DNA of 64,000 nt from Aradus depressus. Its lineage: Eukaryota; Arthropoda; Insecta; Hemiptera; Aradidae. The stretch's first letter is position 1, and each line of letters opens with the position of its first letter. Of this stretch, positions 47,390-59,800 are shown in pieces. The stretch lies in assembly GCA_963662175.1 (NCBI GenBank), contig OY759216.1, positions 43,603,087-43,667,086 of the forward strand. Reading direction: 5' to 3'. The notes under the pieces were generated by a model. That model was not told the origin of the DNA. It saw nothing but the letters and a program-made list of their open reading frames with translations, and did not search any database. A program made the position numbers and the translations under genes.

Positions 47390-49754
47390 ATGTTATTCTT
47401 TAAGATTCTTCGTTCATCCAGTTGTGTACAAAGGTTTACACTCAAGTCTTTAGACAATTCACTATTCAAACAAAAACTACAGGTAAGCTTTGACATATAA
47501 TTCAAATGTATTGAAAAGAGGAAGGACTATTATTAACAAGATTTTATATTGCTGCCATGATTGTTGTTGTTAGTTTTCAGACCTCATTCAAGCTCATGAC
47601 CGAATCCAGCTGGGGTACTTATCATTTTTTTTTTTTTTCATGGGAACATAAAGCTGTAGATTGACAGTGTGGGTTAGCGGCCAGCCAGCTATATTCTGGA
47701 CTGAGATCTCCAGTTTCCTACCTACAGGGCTCTCCTTTAAGACCTCCCTACTTACACCACATAAGATCCCCAATGTCGAGGGCGCCGGTAGCTCAGATTC
47801 GCGGGTTCGGAACCCGGCCGAGGCCCTCAGGTCTTTTATCTGCAACCGTGAGCACGCTTTTACTTCGGAAGGGAAGTTAAGCCATGGTTCCGAGTCTGTG
47901 CGATGTCAGGTACTTGTTAAAGACCCCTATAATAAAGATTTAGGGCTCACAGACTCGAGTTGGCTTCATGTCCACTAGAATGATGATAGAGGGCGTCGTT
48001 AAAGCCCTGACGAGTCACAATAACAAACTGTGACTTGTCGGCATAAATAATTTTTTTTAATTCACCGAAATAGTAACTTTAATGTATATTTTTGTTCACA
48101 GTTCGATTCACCATGTCTGATCAGTGCAATCAATGTTCGACATAAACATAGTGATGTAAAGGAAAACATTGTTTATACTGGGCCACTCTCCCGACAGATC
48201 AGAAGTGTCAAATTATTTACACTGATAACAAGTCTAACAGGTATATGTGCCCAGCCTGTTATATACGAGAAGGCTGTGGAACTTGGCACCAGTACTCCTA
48301 TACTCATTGCAGTTTATTCCTTCGTTGGATTTTTTACTTTTGCAACACCTCTCTTATTGAATTTTGTCACGAAAAAATATGTAATGAATGTGACTTACAA
48401 TTCTGAACAAGATTTGTATTCAGCTACTGTGTACACACTGCTGTTAAGGAAACGAATTGTAAGTTTTATTTGGAATGTATAAATATTTTGGTTTACATAA
48501 TTTTTTTGGGCCAAGCCCACTTAACAATCACAATAAGGAAATTCATCCAAAAATGTTCTACAGTATTAAGAAATAATCATTGACTGAGAAAAGTCAGTTT
48601 AGATTTAACAATTCACTATTGAAGCTCTTGAAAATCACAGGTATACGGAACTGTTTTGGTTCCACATTTTCATTTTGAAAAGAGAAAGAATTAACTTTAT
48701 GTAAGGGTCCTTAATTGTCCTTTCAGCAATTTCTTGGCTGCAATATGTGCCAGCAATTTTAAATAGATATTTCGGGCCTTCCAATTCATTAAAAAAAAAC
48801 ACACAAAGTATACCAATTTGTACAATATTAAAAACGTAAATAAAATAATAAAGGGCAGGCTCATATAGAAGTTTTTGTTTAGTATCAAACTTTCTTATGG
48901 GAGGGCCCCTTTTATAAAGCCCCGAAATAGCGATTTGAAATTGCATTCTTCTCCGTTTTTCGATTAGTGATGGTTTGGCATGTTTTCGTGTTAGCCCATC
49001 TGTAAATATGGTCTACACCTAGGGGACCACAGGAGCCCATTTTCTCGAACACTGAATCAATTTAATATAATAGAAAGAAATGTACTCTGTTTTTGTGATC
49101 TTATGGTGTTGTGGTCCGTGCGAATTTTCTCAAATAGCAAATAATTATTAATTGAAATATTATAATAATATGTATTACTGATGCGTGCTTGCCTTCTGAG
49201 GTCAAGGTCGTGAGTTCGAAACCCGGCCGAGGCCTTTATAGTTTATTTTATCCGGGAGGTAAAATAAACTTAAGCACGCCGTCCTTCGGATGGGACGTTA
49301 AGCGATGGTCCCGAGCCTGTACGACGTCAGGTACTGGTTCGTAAAAGACCCCTGCCCCAGGTGTCTTTTAAAAATTTAGGGTAGTCAAAATTTAGGACTT
49401 TCACAGTCGAGCTCATGTCCACCAGAGTGATGAAAGAGCGCTCTGGTAGTAGGCGATATGACCTCGTAGTTAAAGCCCGGGCATGAGTCATAATAACTAA
49501 TTAAACAGTATTACTGATAGAGGTATATATTAAACTGTCATTGTTTCGTATTGTTTTAGATAACCTTTAAGCCCGGGGAAGCAGTTATTCCAGATATGCT
49601 TGGTATGTTTACTACCATGTCTATTCGTGGGATTCCTCTGTTCCTGGACCCCAGTTTCTTTGACGATGTTAACCATTACAAAAGGATTATGGGCTATGAC
49701 AAACCTATCGATTTGAGAATCTCAACCTCGACAAGTTCTAAGTCACAAATATAA
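47390..49754 (+). CDS. TMEM70: TMEM70-like mitochondrial ATP synthase assembly factor, 214 aa
   Basis: Exons 47390-47482, 48102-48458 and 49560-49754, all phase 0. The start MLFFKILRSSSCVQRF is basic, lacks acids early on, and fits a mitochondrial presequence. NIVYTGPLSRQIRSVKLFTL is the family's YTGP motif leading into the first membrane segment (LFTLITSLTGICAQPVI). A second hydrophobic span is ILIAVYSFVGFFTFATPLLL, a helical hairpin as in TMEM70. The last exon has IPDMLGMFTT and HYKRIMGYDK, conserved in the matrix domain. Family role: helps assemble the c-ring and complex V in the inner membrane. Both introns contain SINE copies on the same strand. Confidence 0.85.
47776..48026 (+). repeat. 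tRNA-derived SINE copy with deleted head
   Basis: GAGGGCGCCGGTAGCTCAG joins straight to the B box (GGGTTCGGAACCCGG), losing the anticodon half. The tail ends GACGAGTCACAATAAC. TMEM70 intron 1. Confidence 0.8.
49183..49508 (+). repeat. tRNA-derived SINE copy, young, with target duplication
   Basis: TATTACTGAT at 49173-49182 recurs at 49509-49518. The A-box half of the head is missing but body and tail are close to the family consensus. TMEM70 intron 2, about 50 bp before exon 3. Confidence 0.9.
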
Positions 49755-50204
49755 ACATCTTCAGATTGAGTTGTAGTAGTGATTCATTATTATTTTATAA
49801 ATATGTAAATATATATAGTTATTTACAATTAGTTATGTATTCTTGGACAACTGTGGAAATACATGTCTTTATATTTAGTAAATCTTTGAGGAAACCGTTC
49901 ATTACACATGGAAAAAGACTACAATGTATCACTTGTTTATGAAAATTTACTTCAAGATATAATAGTATCATTATATGAATACATTTATACGGCAAGTGAT
50001 ATTTTATAGAGTTTTCATCCTAAAAGCCATCCTTAAAAATTTATTGACTACCTACTCTTAATTTATAAAATGTTGAAAGAAAATGTATATTGTGTTATAC
50101 TGTGTAATCTGTGATCTCTCTTGTTTTTAAAATACATTTTTTTTGTTATACATTGACAATTTTTTTATGGACTTTGGATCTCATACGATAACAAGAAAAA
50201 AAAG
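49755..50204 (+). other. TMEM70 3' UTR and spacer
   Basis: AT-rich. No canonical AATAAA was picked out with confidence and there is no repeat. Confidence 0.35.
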
Positions 50205-50620
50205 TCGCAAGTGACAGCTATGTACTTCCCCAGCAAGACTTAATTTACATATGAAATTTCGTGTCAATACATTCATTACAACTGTTAGTTACCTATTGAT
50301 TTTCAGACAAAGGAATAGGGGGATTAGGGGGAGTAACACAAAACCTCTAATAACTGCCGTTGTAATATATGTATTGACACGAAATTTCATACGTGAATTC
50401 TTAGCTCTATAAGGGATGTCACATACTAATTTTCTGCGGAATCAGCCGAAAGGGAAGGGCGGATGATCAAAGGTGGCTTAACTCAGAAATCTCAATAACT
50501 GCCGATATTATGAATGTATCGACATGAAATGTTATATTTAAATTCCAAAATCCCATAAAGATGGCACCTTTTAATTTTTTCCAGAAATTGGTCGAAGAGA
50601 AGGGGGAAAATTCTATTAAA
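50205..50620 (+). repeat. Long-TIR family B copy
   Basis: TACTTCCCCAGCAAGAC start, then units with ACTGCCGTTGTAATATATG and AACTGCCGATATTATGAATG. Confidence 0.65.
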
Positions 50621-50679
50621 ACGAATATTGCTAATCATTATTATGAGGAGTAAAGAAAAAATAAATAAAGAACCAATAG

Positions 50680-50685
50680 TTTATT
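50680..50685 (-). promoter_or_regulatory. Poly(A) signal of P450-A
   Basis: AATAAA on the minus strand about 150 nt after the stop. Confidence 0.45.
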
Positions 50686-50835
50686 CAATAATGTTAAACA
50701 TAATAACAAAAAAAATATATAAAACGAAAACATATCAATCACATTTAAAGCTATTTTTAAAGAATATTACATTTCTCAATAAAATAATTTCAACTGAGTA
50801 AGGTTTGGAAAATGTTGAGCCTCTGATTTACTCTA

Positions 50836-53800
50836 TTAACTGTTTTTAGCAAATGTACAGGTTTCATTGTTATTGTCACCTCTCTTGTGCAGATTCAACC
50901 AAAGTCCTCCAACAACTGACAATAGAAGAGACGTACTGTTGAATTTTAATGGTTCTTGGGTTTTTTCGTTGAGTGAAACTTTAAATTTTTGTATTATTTT
51001 TATGACGGCATGTTTTATCTCCAACTTGGCAAATCTGAGACCTGAAAAAAAAAAAAAAAATTAAATTTAATAAGTTTAGTGTGGCATATACCACCTCATC
51101 CTCAACCTTCTTGGGGAGTTATGTGGATAATGAACTTATTTCTGAGTTTTTATAGGTATCAAGTTTTCTGAAATACATAGTAGATACTGTGTTGATACTG
51201 TTGCTTTATGGTAATCTGTTGACTATGTAGGTGTAGGCATTTTGCTAGTTGCTAATTTCATAAGAAACATTTTTTGTTAGGAACACTTTCGCGTAAATCA
51301 AGCAAATGTCTATAAATAAACAGGTTTCGAAATGACATTTTAAGACGGTTTTCGGTATGTATCTCGCTGTATCTCCGAGGTGCTTCCGGAAAAACGTATT
51401 TTTATATAAAATGTGCCTTTCAGTTTTCTCTACAACTTTTATTTGAAGAGATTTTTATCTAAGTCATAAATATATGCGGTATCTCGTAAAATGTACTTAG
51501 GCCCCGAAGTGTTCTTAATTTTCTTCTTATTTCGGCCAACATGTAATCATATGTAAGTGAGTTCATGTGATATCTTCATCGCAAACTTCAAATTCTTGAG
51601 TTAGAAAGCCCATAAAATTCCAGTCACATTCAGACAGAAAGACATCATCGCAAAAAATACATCAAAACGTCTTCAGGAGACCTTGAAGTGTGAAATTCCG
51701 TTGAAAAATCTATCTCGGATTTTTGTTCGATTTAAAAGTACAAGGAAGTAAAACAATTTGCACTAGCATTATTTCAGAAATTCATTATAGCTAATTGACC
51801 ATTCAAAAGAATGCACACAAGACGAAAGAAAAGTCTGTAAGCATGAATAAAAGATCCAAGAGTGTATTTACATCTGTCCATTTCTAATTATGAGAATAAA
51901 ATATGTGGTTACCAATGCAAATCCTTGGTCCATCTCCAAAAGGCAGATATGCGCCCTTTACAATTTCTTTCCCATCGGCAAATCTGTCTGGATCGAACTT
52001 CTCCGGTTGTGGATAATACTTTGGATCATAGTGGAGGCCATAGATGGGGATACTGGCCATGGATCCTTTGGGCAGGGTGATCTCCGTGTCGGGGATCTTG
52101 TAGGGGACTCTTGCCTCCCGAATCACCGTAGTGGCTGGAGGGTGCTTCCTCAGAGTTTCTGAAAAATACAACATTTATTTAACCTAACAGGATTTCTTGT
52201 ATTTACAGATCACTTTCATTTCAAACTAGCATGACTGGTCATAATAGAATCATGTTAGTCCTGACTTTAACATGATAGCTTCCGATAGAATGAATATTTC
52301 GATAAGAAATGTGTTTCCAGAACCCCATAAGGACGACACCAGCTGTTTTTAAGTGAAAATAGCCAATGGGAGAGGGGGCTTAGCACCAAAACCCAAAAAC
52401 TGCCGAAGTAATGATAGATACGAAATTATATATGTAAATCCAACACCCCATAAGGGCGAAACATATCAATTTTCAGCCGAATTGGCGCCATAGGGAAGGG
52501 AGGGATTAGGGGTGTTATTAAAAAAAAACCGATAATGCCTTAGTAATGAACATATCGTCATCAAATTTTATATGTAGATCCAGTACCCCATATGGACACG
52601 ATACTTATCAATTTAAGCCGAATGAAAGGGAAGTGAGAGGCCAGTTGAAGGGGGTTGTACCCTCAATAACGCTGGAAAGCACATTGCCAATAACTCCCTG
52701 ATTTTTTTTCTTGGAAACTGGCTAAGAAGTAAACCTGTTAATTTAGGGGCCAATGATTCCAAAATAATTCTTACTTTTATATATTTTATTTAAATGAATA
52801 ACTGTTTTTCTATACTAGACTTTACCTGAAAGTACCTGATCCAGATATTTCATTTCATTCACTGCTTCATAACTAATTTCTCCATTGTGTTTTTTTATAA
52901 CGTTCTGAACTTCATTGTATAATTTGTCTTGTATTGCTGGATTTTTGGCTAATTCATACATAAGAAAGCTTAAAGTTGAGGCTGTTGTATCATATCCAGC
53001 AAGAAAAAATACAAAAGCATTCGCAGTCATGATGTTATCATTGAAAACCACTGAAAACATAGTTAATTGTTAGTTATCTGTACATTGTAATAAAATAGTG
53101 TATAAATAAGTCAAATATGAAATTTCAGGGGGTGTATGGATTCCGAGTCTGGAGTTGGAAGTCGCCATCCCGCTTGGATGCCACGCTACTGTGTTTCAAG
53201 CGGAGGTGATGGCGATCCTGGAATGCGCGTCTAGAAGAGAGGTGACATGGAGGAAGTGAAAATCTCCGATAGTCAAGCAGCACTTCAGGCACTTGCCAGC
53301 CCGGAAATTGGATCAAAGCTGGTAAGGAAGTGCGCAAATCAGCTAAATACCCTAGGAAACTGCAAGAATGTTGGACTCTATTGGGTTCCCGGACACTCAG
53401 GGATTCAGGGAAACGAGGAGACAGACCGAGTAGCCAAGGAAGGTTCAAGTAAGCCCTTCATGGGGCCAGAACTGGTACTAGGAATATCTCGGGAGGCATA
53501 CCGAACCCGGATTAAAGAGTGGACTTTTTGGAGTATACTTGGAGCGAAAAAAAATTTCACATGCAGGCAGTCGAAGATGTTCCTGGGAGGGGAGTCCAAG
53601 GTGTTGAAGGATGTGATCCTGAATCTCAAAAGGAACAAGCATCGGCAACTAACAGGAGTTCTCACAGGACACGGTCCGTTCAATGTTCACCTACACACTG
53701 TGAGAGTCAAGGACAGTCCCACCTGTGACATGTGGAGAAGAAGACGAGACGGCGGCACACTTTCTGGGTATATGCTCGCCTCCCAGATAGAAACTCTCAA

Positions 53801-55152
53801 GGGCATCGCCCGGTATCAAACCAGTGATGTTGAGCTTGGAAGGCTTCTGATCTACTGGCGCCCCTAAAAACCGCTGGTTGTTTTTTTCAAGTTACATTTC
53901 TAGTCAACAACCCATCAATATTCGGGCAAACTTTTAAATAAGTGGGCGAAAAATCCTAAATAACTCAGAAACAGAATTAACAAGTTAAAATCAATCCTTT
54001 TATAAATGGTAATTGGCATAATTATAAGAAAAAATTAAAATGTATACCTATAGTTTATACAGTGTTTGGGGTAAAGCGTTAAAAGGTTCTACTTTTTGGC
54101 TGAAATGTCCCAGTTTCTCTACATTTTTCTTTTGAAAAGTCACTTGAATATATATTTTTGTTTTTCCTTCATAGTAATTCCTATTGAATGCTTTATTGTC
54201 TCAATTGACACAAAATATGAAATAAAAAACATTATCTTCACATAATATAAGTAAATGTGTACTTACTGTCTTGGTCTCGGTTGGGATTCTCCAAGTCCTG
54301 CTTCCGAAGTTCCATCATCAGTTGGAGGAAGTCGTTCCTCTGCACGTTGTTCTTCAGCCTGTAGTCTACAGTATTTTTGACAACGGACACAAAAAAATCT
54401 TCCATATCTTGAGGTAATCCTTTCCAACGAAGTAATCTCACTAAGGAAGGAACAGTTGATCGGAAAGCAAAACGCAATTTTCCGAGGTATGACCCATGGA
54501 ATACTTTTTCACCCATTTTTTTGAATTCTGATTCGGGATTTTCAAATGAATTGAGCGACAGACCAAAAGCACAAGAAGCTATAACATTAATTGTAAACTT
54601 TGACATTTCATTTTTTAACTCAAGAGGTTCTCCTTTTGATTCAAATTTTGATAGATGATCGACCAAATGGTCTGAACAATCGATCAATTGCTGTTGCATT
54701 CCCTTCAACTTCCCCGAACTAAAAGTAGGTGTTAATTTATTTCTTAAATGTTTCCATTGCGCATCTTCTAAATTGACAAGATGATTCCCCAGTGGGTCTA
54801 TTGTCGTATCAGCTTTAATACCACGATTGTAAAACGTATTAAAATCTTTTATAAGAATGTGTTCAATGAGTTGTGGGTCTTTAACGAACAAAACAGGTTT
54901 TCGAAATGCATATAAACCTCCAAAACGATGTTTGCCAAAGAATTCATAACGTTCTCTTTGAATCTCACTTGAAGATTTCAAACTGAGAGCCGTTGGTAAA
55001 GAGTTGCCAAAAAATGGAACTGGCGGAATGTAAGGAACTCCGTTAGAAGCCCAAAAATCAAAAGTCGAAATTGAATAACGATACAAAAGGTAGACAACAA
55101 ATGATAATGCTACCAATACATCTACCGAGAATGATTCAAATATTATACCCAT
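50836..55152 (-). CDS. Cytochrome P450, CYP3-clan (copy A), 520 aa
   Basis: Exons on the minus strand: 55152-54267, 53050-52826, 52158-51913, 51041-50836. All introns are phase 1, total 1563 nt. An N-terminal hydrophobic anchor (VDVLVALSFVVYLLY) and proline-rich hinge (PPVPFFG) place it in the ER membrane. The C-helix is WKHLRNKLTP. The I-helix oxygen-binding motif is AGYDTT (313-318), ExxR is ETLR (371-374, codon split by intron 2), the PERF region is FDPDRF (425-430), and the heme loop FGDGPRICIG has the ligand Cys451. The reaction is NADPH-dependent monooxygenation; the substrate cannot be told. An upstream ATG (55167) exists, but the 55152 start aligns with copy B. Introns 1 and 2 hold a jockey fragment and a family B repeat. 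The subfamily is not assigned. Confidence 0.93.
52290..52700 (+). repeat. Long-TIR family B copy, three units
   Basis: CCCCATAAGGACGACACC, CCCCATAAGGGCGAAACA and CCCCATATGGACACGATA mark successive units. P450-A intron 2. Confidence 0.7.
53128..53880 (+). pseudogene. Non-LTR retrotransposon RNase H region (jockey-like)
   Basis: A first frame (about 53130-53260) reads VAIPLGCHATVFQAEVMAIL, the start of RNase H with its Glu. After a shift, SDSQAALQAL and LYWVPGHSGIQGNEETD follow (RNase H Asp and His motifs), then QLTGVLTGH. The C-terminal CxxC finger needs another shift (CDMCGEEDETAAHFLG in a different frame, about 53725-53775). Dead copy in P450-A intron 1, opposite in strand to the gene. Confidence 0.75.
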
Positions 55153-55854
55153 TTTAAAGAAAATCAAACAATATTAGTAAAAATCATTATACACTTTTAC
55201 TATCGAAATAAGACCAGAATAGCTACTCATACAAGAATATCAGCACTGTAATAAGAAATCAAATGCAAGTCATTTATCGTCATAAGATAACACTTGTTTA
55301 CAATTACTAGACATTCTTTGGAACATGACATTTACATTTTTTTGTGTACATAAAACGTAAGAGAACTGAGAAGAATTTCGAAGTAGTAACAAATAAAATA
55401 TAAATAAAAATAGAAACGTTTCAAACTTGAGTGGAGATATGGACACAGAACAACTATCTCAGAATGAAACCCACAAGTGAGTTTAGTTCTCCCATTATGT
55501 CAATTATCCCCACCACTCATCTACACTTCGCTACCTCTGTGTCATTGCGTTGGAATGTAGTGAGAAGGATTCATGAAGTTCGTTTCGTACAAATTAAATA
55601 AAAAAATAAAAATATTTTGCTTATTTTATCTCAAAACATTCAGGTTATCGTGAAATTTCCCATGGAGGAGCTACACATTCATACTAGACCGGCGACTTAG
55701 ACTATTAACTTTTTTGAATGGGCCTTCTAAATTATAGAGACAAAAGATATCTTCTCCAACCTGGACGTATAACACAATTTTAGTTAAGATTTCGAACATG
55801 AAAATATTACAAATTCATCAATGCAGATCGCGGAATGTAGGGAACTCCGTAAGA

Positions 55855-56130
55855 AGCCCAACGACTCGGCCGAGGCCCTTATCGGGGAGGTGAAAAAAAA
55901 CTTGAGCACGCCGTCCTTCGGACGGGACGTTAAGCGAACGGCCCAAGCCTGCACGATGTCAGGTACTTGTTAAAGATCCCTATCCTAGGTGAAAAAACCT
56001 AGATGGGCAAACTTTAGTACTCCCACAGTGGAGTCATGTTTAAGTCCACCAGAGCGACGAAAGAGTGCCCTGGTAGAAGGCGATATAACTTCGAAGTTAA
56101 AGCCCGGGCATGAGTCACAATAACCAACTA
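55855..56130 (+). repeat. tRNA-derived SINE copy, head truncated
   Basis: Starts inside CTCGGCCGAGGCCCTTATCG and ends GCCCGGGCATGAGTCACAAT. It lies between the two P450 genes. Confidence 0.8.
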
Positions 56131-56847
56131 ACTACACTTTAACCTGAATATCCATAAACAAAACCTTCAGTTACATATATCAATGTCCTCCAATTATATC
56201 AGTTAGTTCAAAACAAAAAGTCCTCCAATCCAAATTCATTCCACAATCCACCAAGAAGGTTAAAAAGACTTTGGCCCAGAAATCTAAATTACTCCAAAAA
56301 AGGTGGGGAAGAGGTACAGATAAATAACTAATATGTATTAATACAAGCAATATAAATCTTTAACAAAAGGTACATTTATTCTATTAATTTGCTTATAAAA
56401 ATACTATGCAAAAAATAATTTGCTTATATATTTTCTAAAATAAGTAAAATACACAAACTTCTTCAAATACAAAAATCTCAATGAAGTGGAAACCATGCGT
56501 TACATAGCATATATATGTTTAAAATGCATAAATTCAGGGACATGTGAGGCAACATAAACAGGAGGAAACAGTTACCATTACTTGTGAAACATTATATAGA
56601 CCAATCATCGTCTAAATTGACTTGACACAGTCAAAGTTGTTAGACAGTAATAAGGAAAATAAATCATAAATTAAATCAGCTTTGATAACAATAGAAATAT
56701 GTACATAGAAGATAAGAAAATTACTCAGAATTACATGCCTATCTAGATTATTATTTTTTTTTTTATCTTAGCATTACAGGATAAAAAAATATATACATTT
56801 TATATTATTATATGATTATTTACAAAACGAGATAAATACTTAAAACT
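56131..56847. other. Spacer between P450-B stop and SINE
   Basis: AT-rich. Presumably holds the P450-B 3' UTR; no firm poly(A) signal chosen. Confidence 0.35.
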
Positions 56848-59800
56848 TTATTCTCTGGAATGCAGATTCAGCCACAATCCACCTTTAACGCTGAGAAACA
56901 GAGTCTTACTGTTGAATTCCAGATGATTTTTGGTTCTTCTATTAACTGTGACTCTATACTTATGTAACAGATTTGCAATAGCGTATTTTATTTCTAATTG
57001 GGCAAATCTGTAACCTGGAAATTAAAAATTGAATATAATATTTGGTTAAAAGAGAATACGGTTAGGGAATGTATACACTATTATATTATTGTAACTTATA
57101 GATTATATTAATGTTTAAGAATTAAAGTAAATCTATTAGTAATGAAAACTGCAGCTCAGGGACCATCAGAAGGTTAATATAAATATATTAGTAATGAAAA
57201 CTGCAGCTCAGGGACCATCAGAAGGTTAATATAAGCCCTCATTAATGATCTTCGCTGGTGCGAGCATATAAATATTGCAGCATCCAAGCTCTCATGTATC
57301 TCTTCTGAAGACTGTCTCGGATATTAAATTTTCAATTGAGATATTGTATTTCAAAAAATTACAAACAACTGCTGAATAAGGAATTATTTTCTGGGGAAAT
57401 ACCAATGATTCTAGAAGAATGTTTTACATGCAGAACACAGCAGGTCGTGCTAAGGTTCATTAATGACGGTCCTCCCTGAAACTTGTTGAATGCATTTCAG
57501 AGTTGACAACATTCTGAGGATCCCGCGCACTCGTATTGTTGGCCACCAAAATAATACAATAGACGTAGAGATCTCTTTCAACTCCCTCAAACCAATCAAA
57601 CCTTTTACACTATTTCTTGCTTATTAGTATGGAGATATAGGATGGAGGTAAATAAAGAATTATTATAAAATTGGCCATTGGCATGCTCGTACATTAGATC
57701 AATTACCTACTCACAGTAGGGCTCCATACAATTGTCACTATTAAAAAAGGCCTACGTTAGAAAACCAAAACAATTTATTTTTGAAACCTAAATCCATATT
57801 AGATCCTCATCCAAAAATAGTTATTTTTTGTTAAAGCAATAGTTTGGAACCAAATGCAAAACAAATATAGTCTTCGACATCTAAGCAAAAATTTGGTTTG
57901 TTGGATTTTTCTCCATTCAATTATCTATTTTGACTTATTTTTTGTTTTTGACACATTAAATCTATGTAGAATTGTATACTTGATGAAATTAATTTAACAA
58001 TTCGATCGAGAAGACCGGCTGAGTCTTGTTGGATCATATCACTTATTTTCTGTTACTATAATATTGCTGTTTGATCACAGGATGATAATTATTTTTATAG
58101 CAATATCAGATATAATTAATATATATATTTTGACGTGAAAACGTCCATTCGCACGTTTAGCACAGTGATAGCCGGTCAAACTTTTTTGTGTTACAAAATA
58201 CCGTCAGATTTCAATCGATAATAACTACGAGACTAATAATGCGATAACAACTGTTGAGGTCACAACGGATAGAACATGTCTGTACGTGTTTGTTGTGCAG
58301 TGTTTGTTTTGCCTATGACGTCATCGGGCTAGTGTGGGGGCTGGCAGATGATTGTTGCGAATTAGCGTTGTGTAAAATTAGAAATTAGTGTAGCGTAATA
58401 AGCGTTTAGATTGATTCGGGTGTCATGGTAAAGAGCTTGAGGAGCACTACTAGGACTCAAAGTGAAACAATAAAAATGTTCGCCGAAATATATGTAAAAA
58501 TCGGTATTAAATTGAAAATTGCAAAAAAATTAAAGATGTCGTCTCATATGAATCGTAAATATGCGCGGAATTATAGAAAACGCAAATCAGAGGAAAGCTC
58601 GCATCAAAAGAAATTTAAAAAACCTAAAAAGTCTAGTGCCGAGCAAATGCAAGAGCTACGGCAGCATCGAAAAGAAAATGAAAAATTATTTTATCCCGAT
58701 CTACGGCGTGGACCTTGACTACGCCTTAATGTTTTTGTTTTTTTGGTTGCAATTTGGTTCAAAATTAACCTGCTAATGAACTCCCATTGAACAAAGCGTG
58801 ATTTCGAAAATTATTTTATAATAATTATTCACTTTTGATTTATTTGAGTGCAAATTATATATGAAATATAAGTATACTGATGAATAAATGTATGTTAATA
58901 TTTTATTACCGATACATATCCGTGGTCCGTCACCAAATGGTAAATAAGTTCCTTTTCCAATTTCTTTTCCTTGCTCAAATCTGTCTGGATCAAATTTTTC
59001 TGGATCTGGAAAGTACTTAGGATCATGTTGCAGTGCATACGTTGGGATATAAACCATAGTTCCTTTTGGTATGGTGATTGAAGTATCTGGAATTGTGTAG
59101 GAGACTTTTGCTTCGCGGGTCACAGCTCCCAATGGTGGATATTTTCTTAAAGTTTCTGCAAACAAATTATGGTTGTTATGTTACAAATTATGCTTTCACA
59201 CGAGTGTTATTATTTTAAACTATCTATGTCATTAAAGTCCTTGAGATAATTTCATTACAAACTATGAAAATTGTCAGATATAATAAGCTTCTGATTTTAA
59301 TTTGATGAATATTCTTACGTCAGAAGTAATCATTGTGTTTAATACATAATCATCATATACAAATTAGTTTACTATGTTAGAATTAAATAACGTTAAACGG
59401 TGTAATGCCGAGACAGATAGTTTATGTAATGCCGAGACAGATAGTTTATGTAATGCCGAGACAGATAGTTTATGTACAATATTTTTTTTTTTGTGGAATA
59501 GAGAATATTTCAAAGAATAACTTTGTTTTATTTATTTAATCTCTATTTTTATCGAGCGAAGTCTGCTGTATGTATATATGAATTTATTTGTTCTGCACTC
59601 GTAAAAATTGTTAGATCCTCTTCATATTTGAAACATATATTACTCAAACATCCAAAAAATAACATTTAGGTGAATGTGTGTCAAACAGAGGGGAGTAATG
59701 GATGTATCGACACAACATTTTATATGAGGAATAAGATACAAATTGTTTTTCAGCTAAATTGGTCAAAGATGAGAATGGTTTTAGTGAGATCATCATGTAG

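Noticed and set aside
48635..48946. 103-codon minus-strand frame in TMEM70 intron 2
   Set aside because: No recognisable domain, intronic AT-rich composition and no splice or promoter context; likely a chance frame.
53405..53683. Minus-strand frame in P450-A intron 1
   Set aside because: Reverse strand of the RNase H relic, which has clear family motifs on the plus strand.
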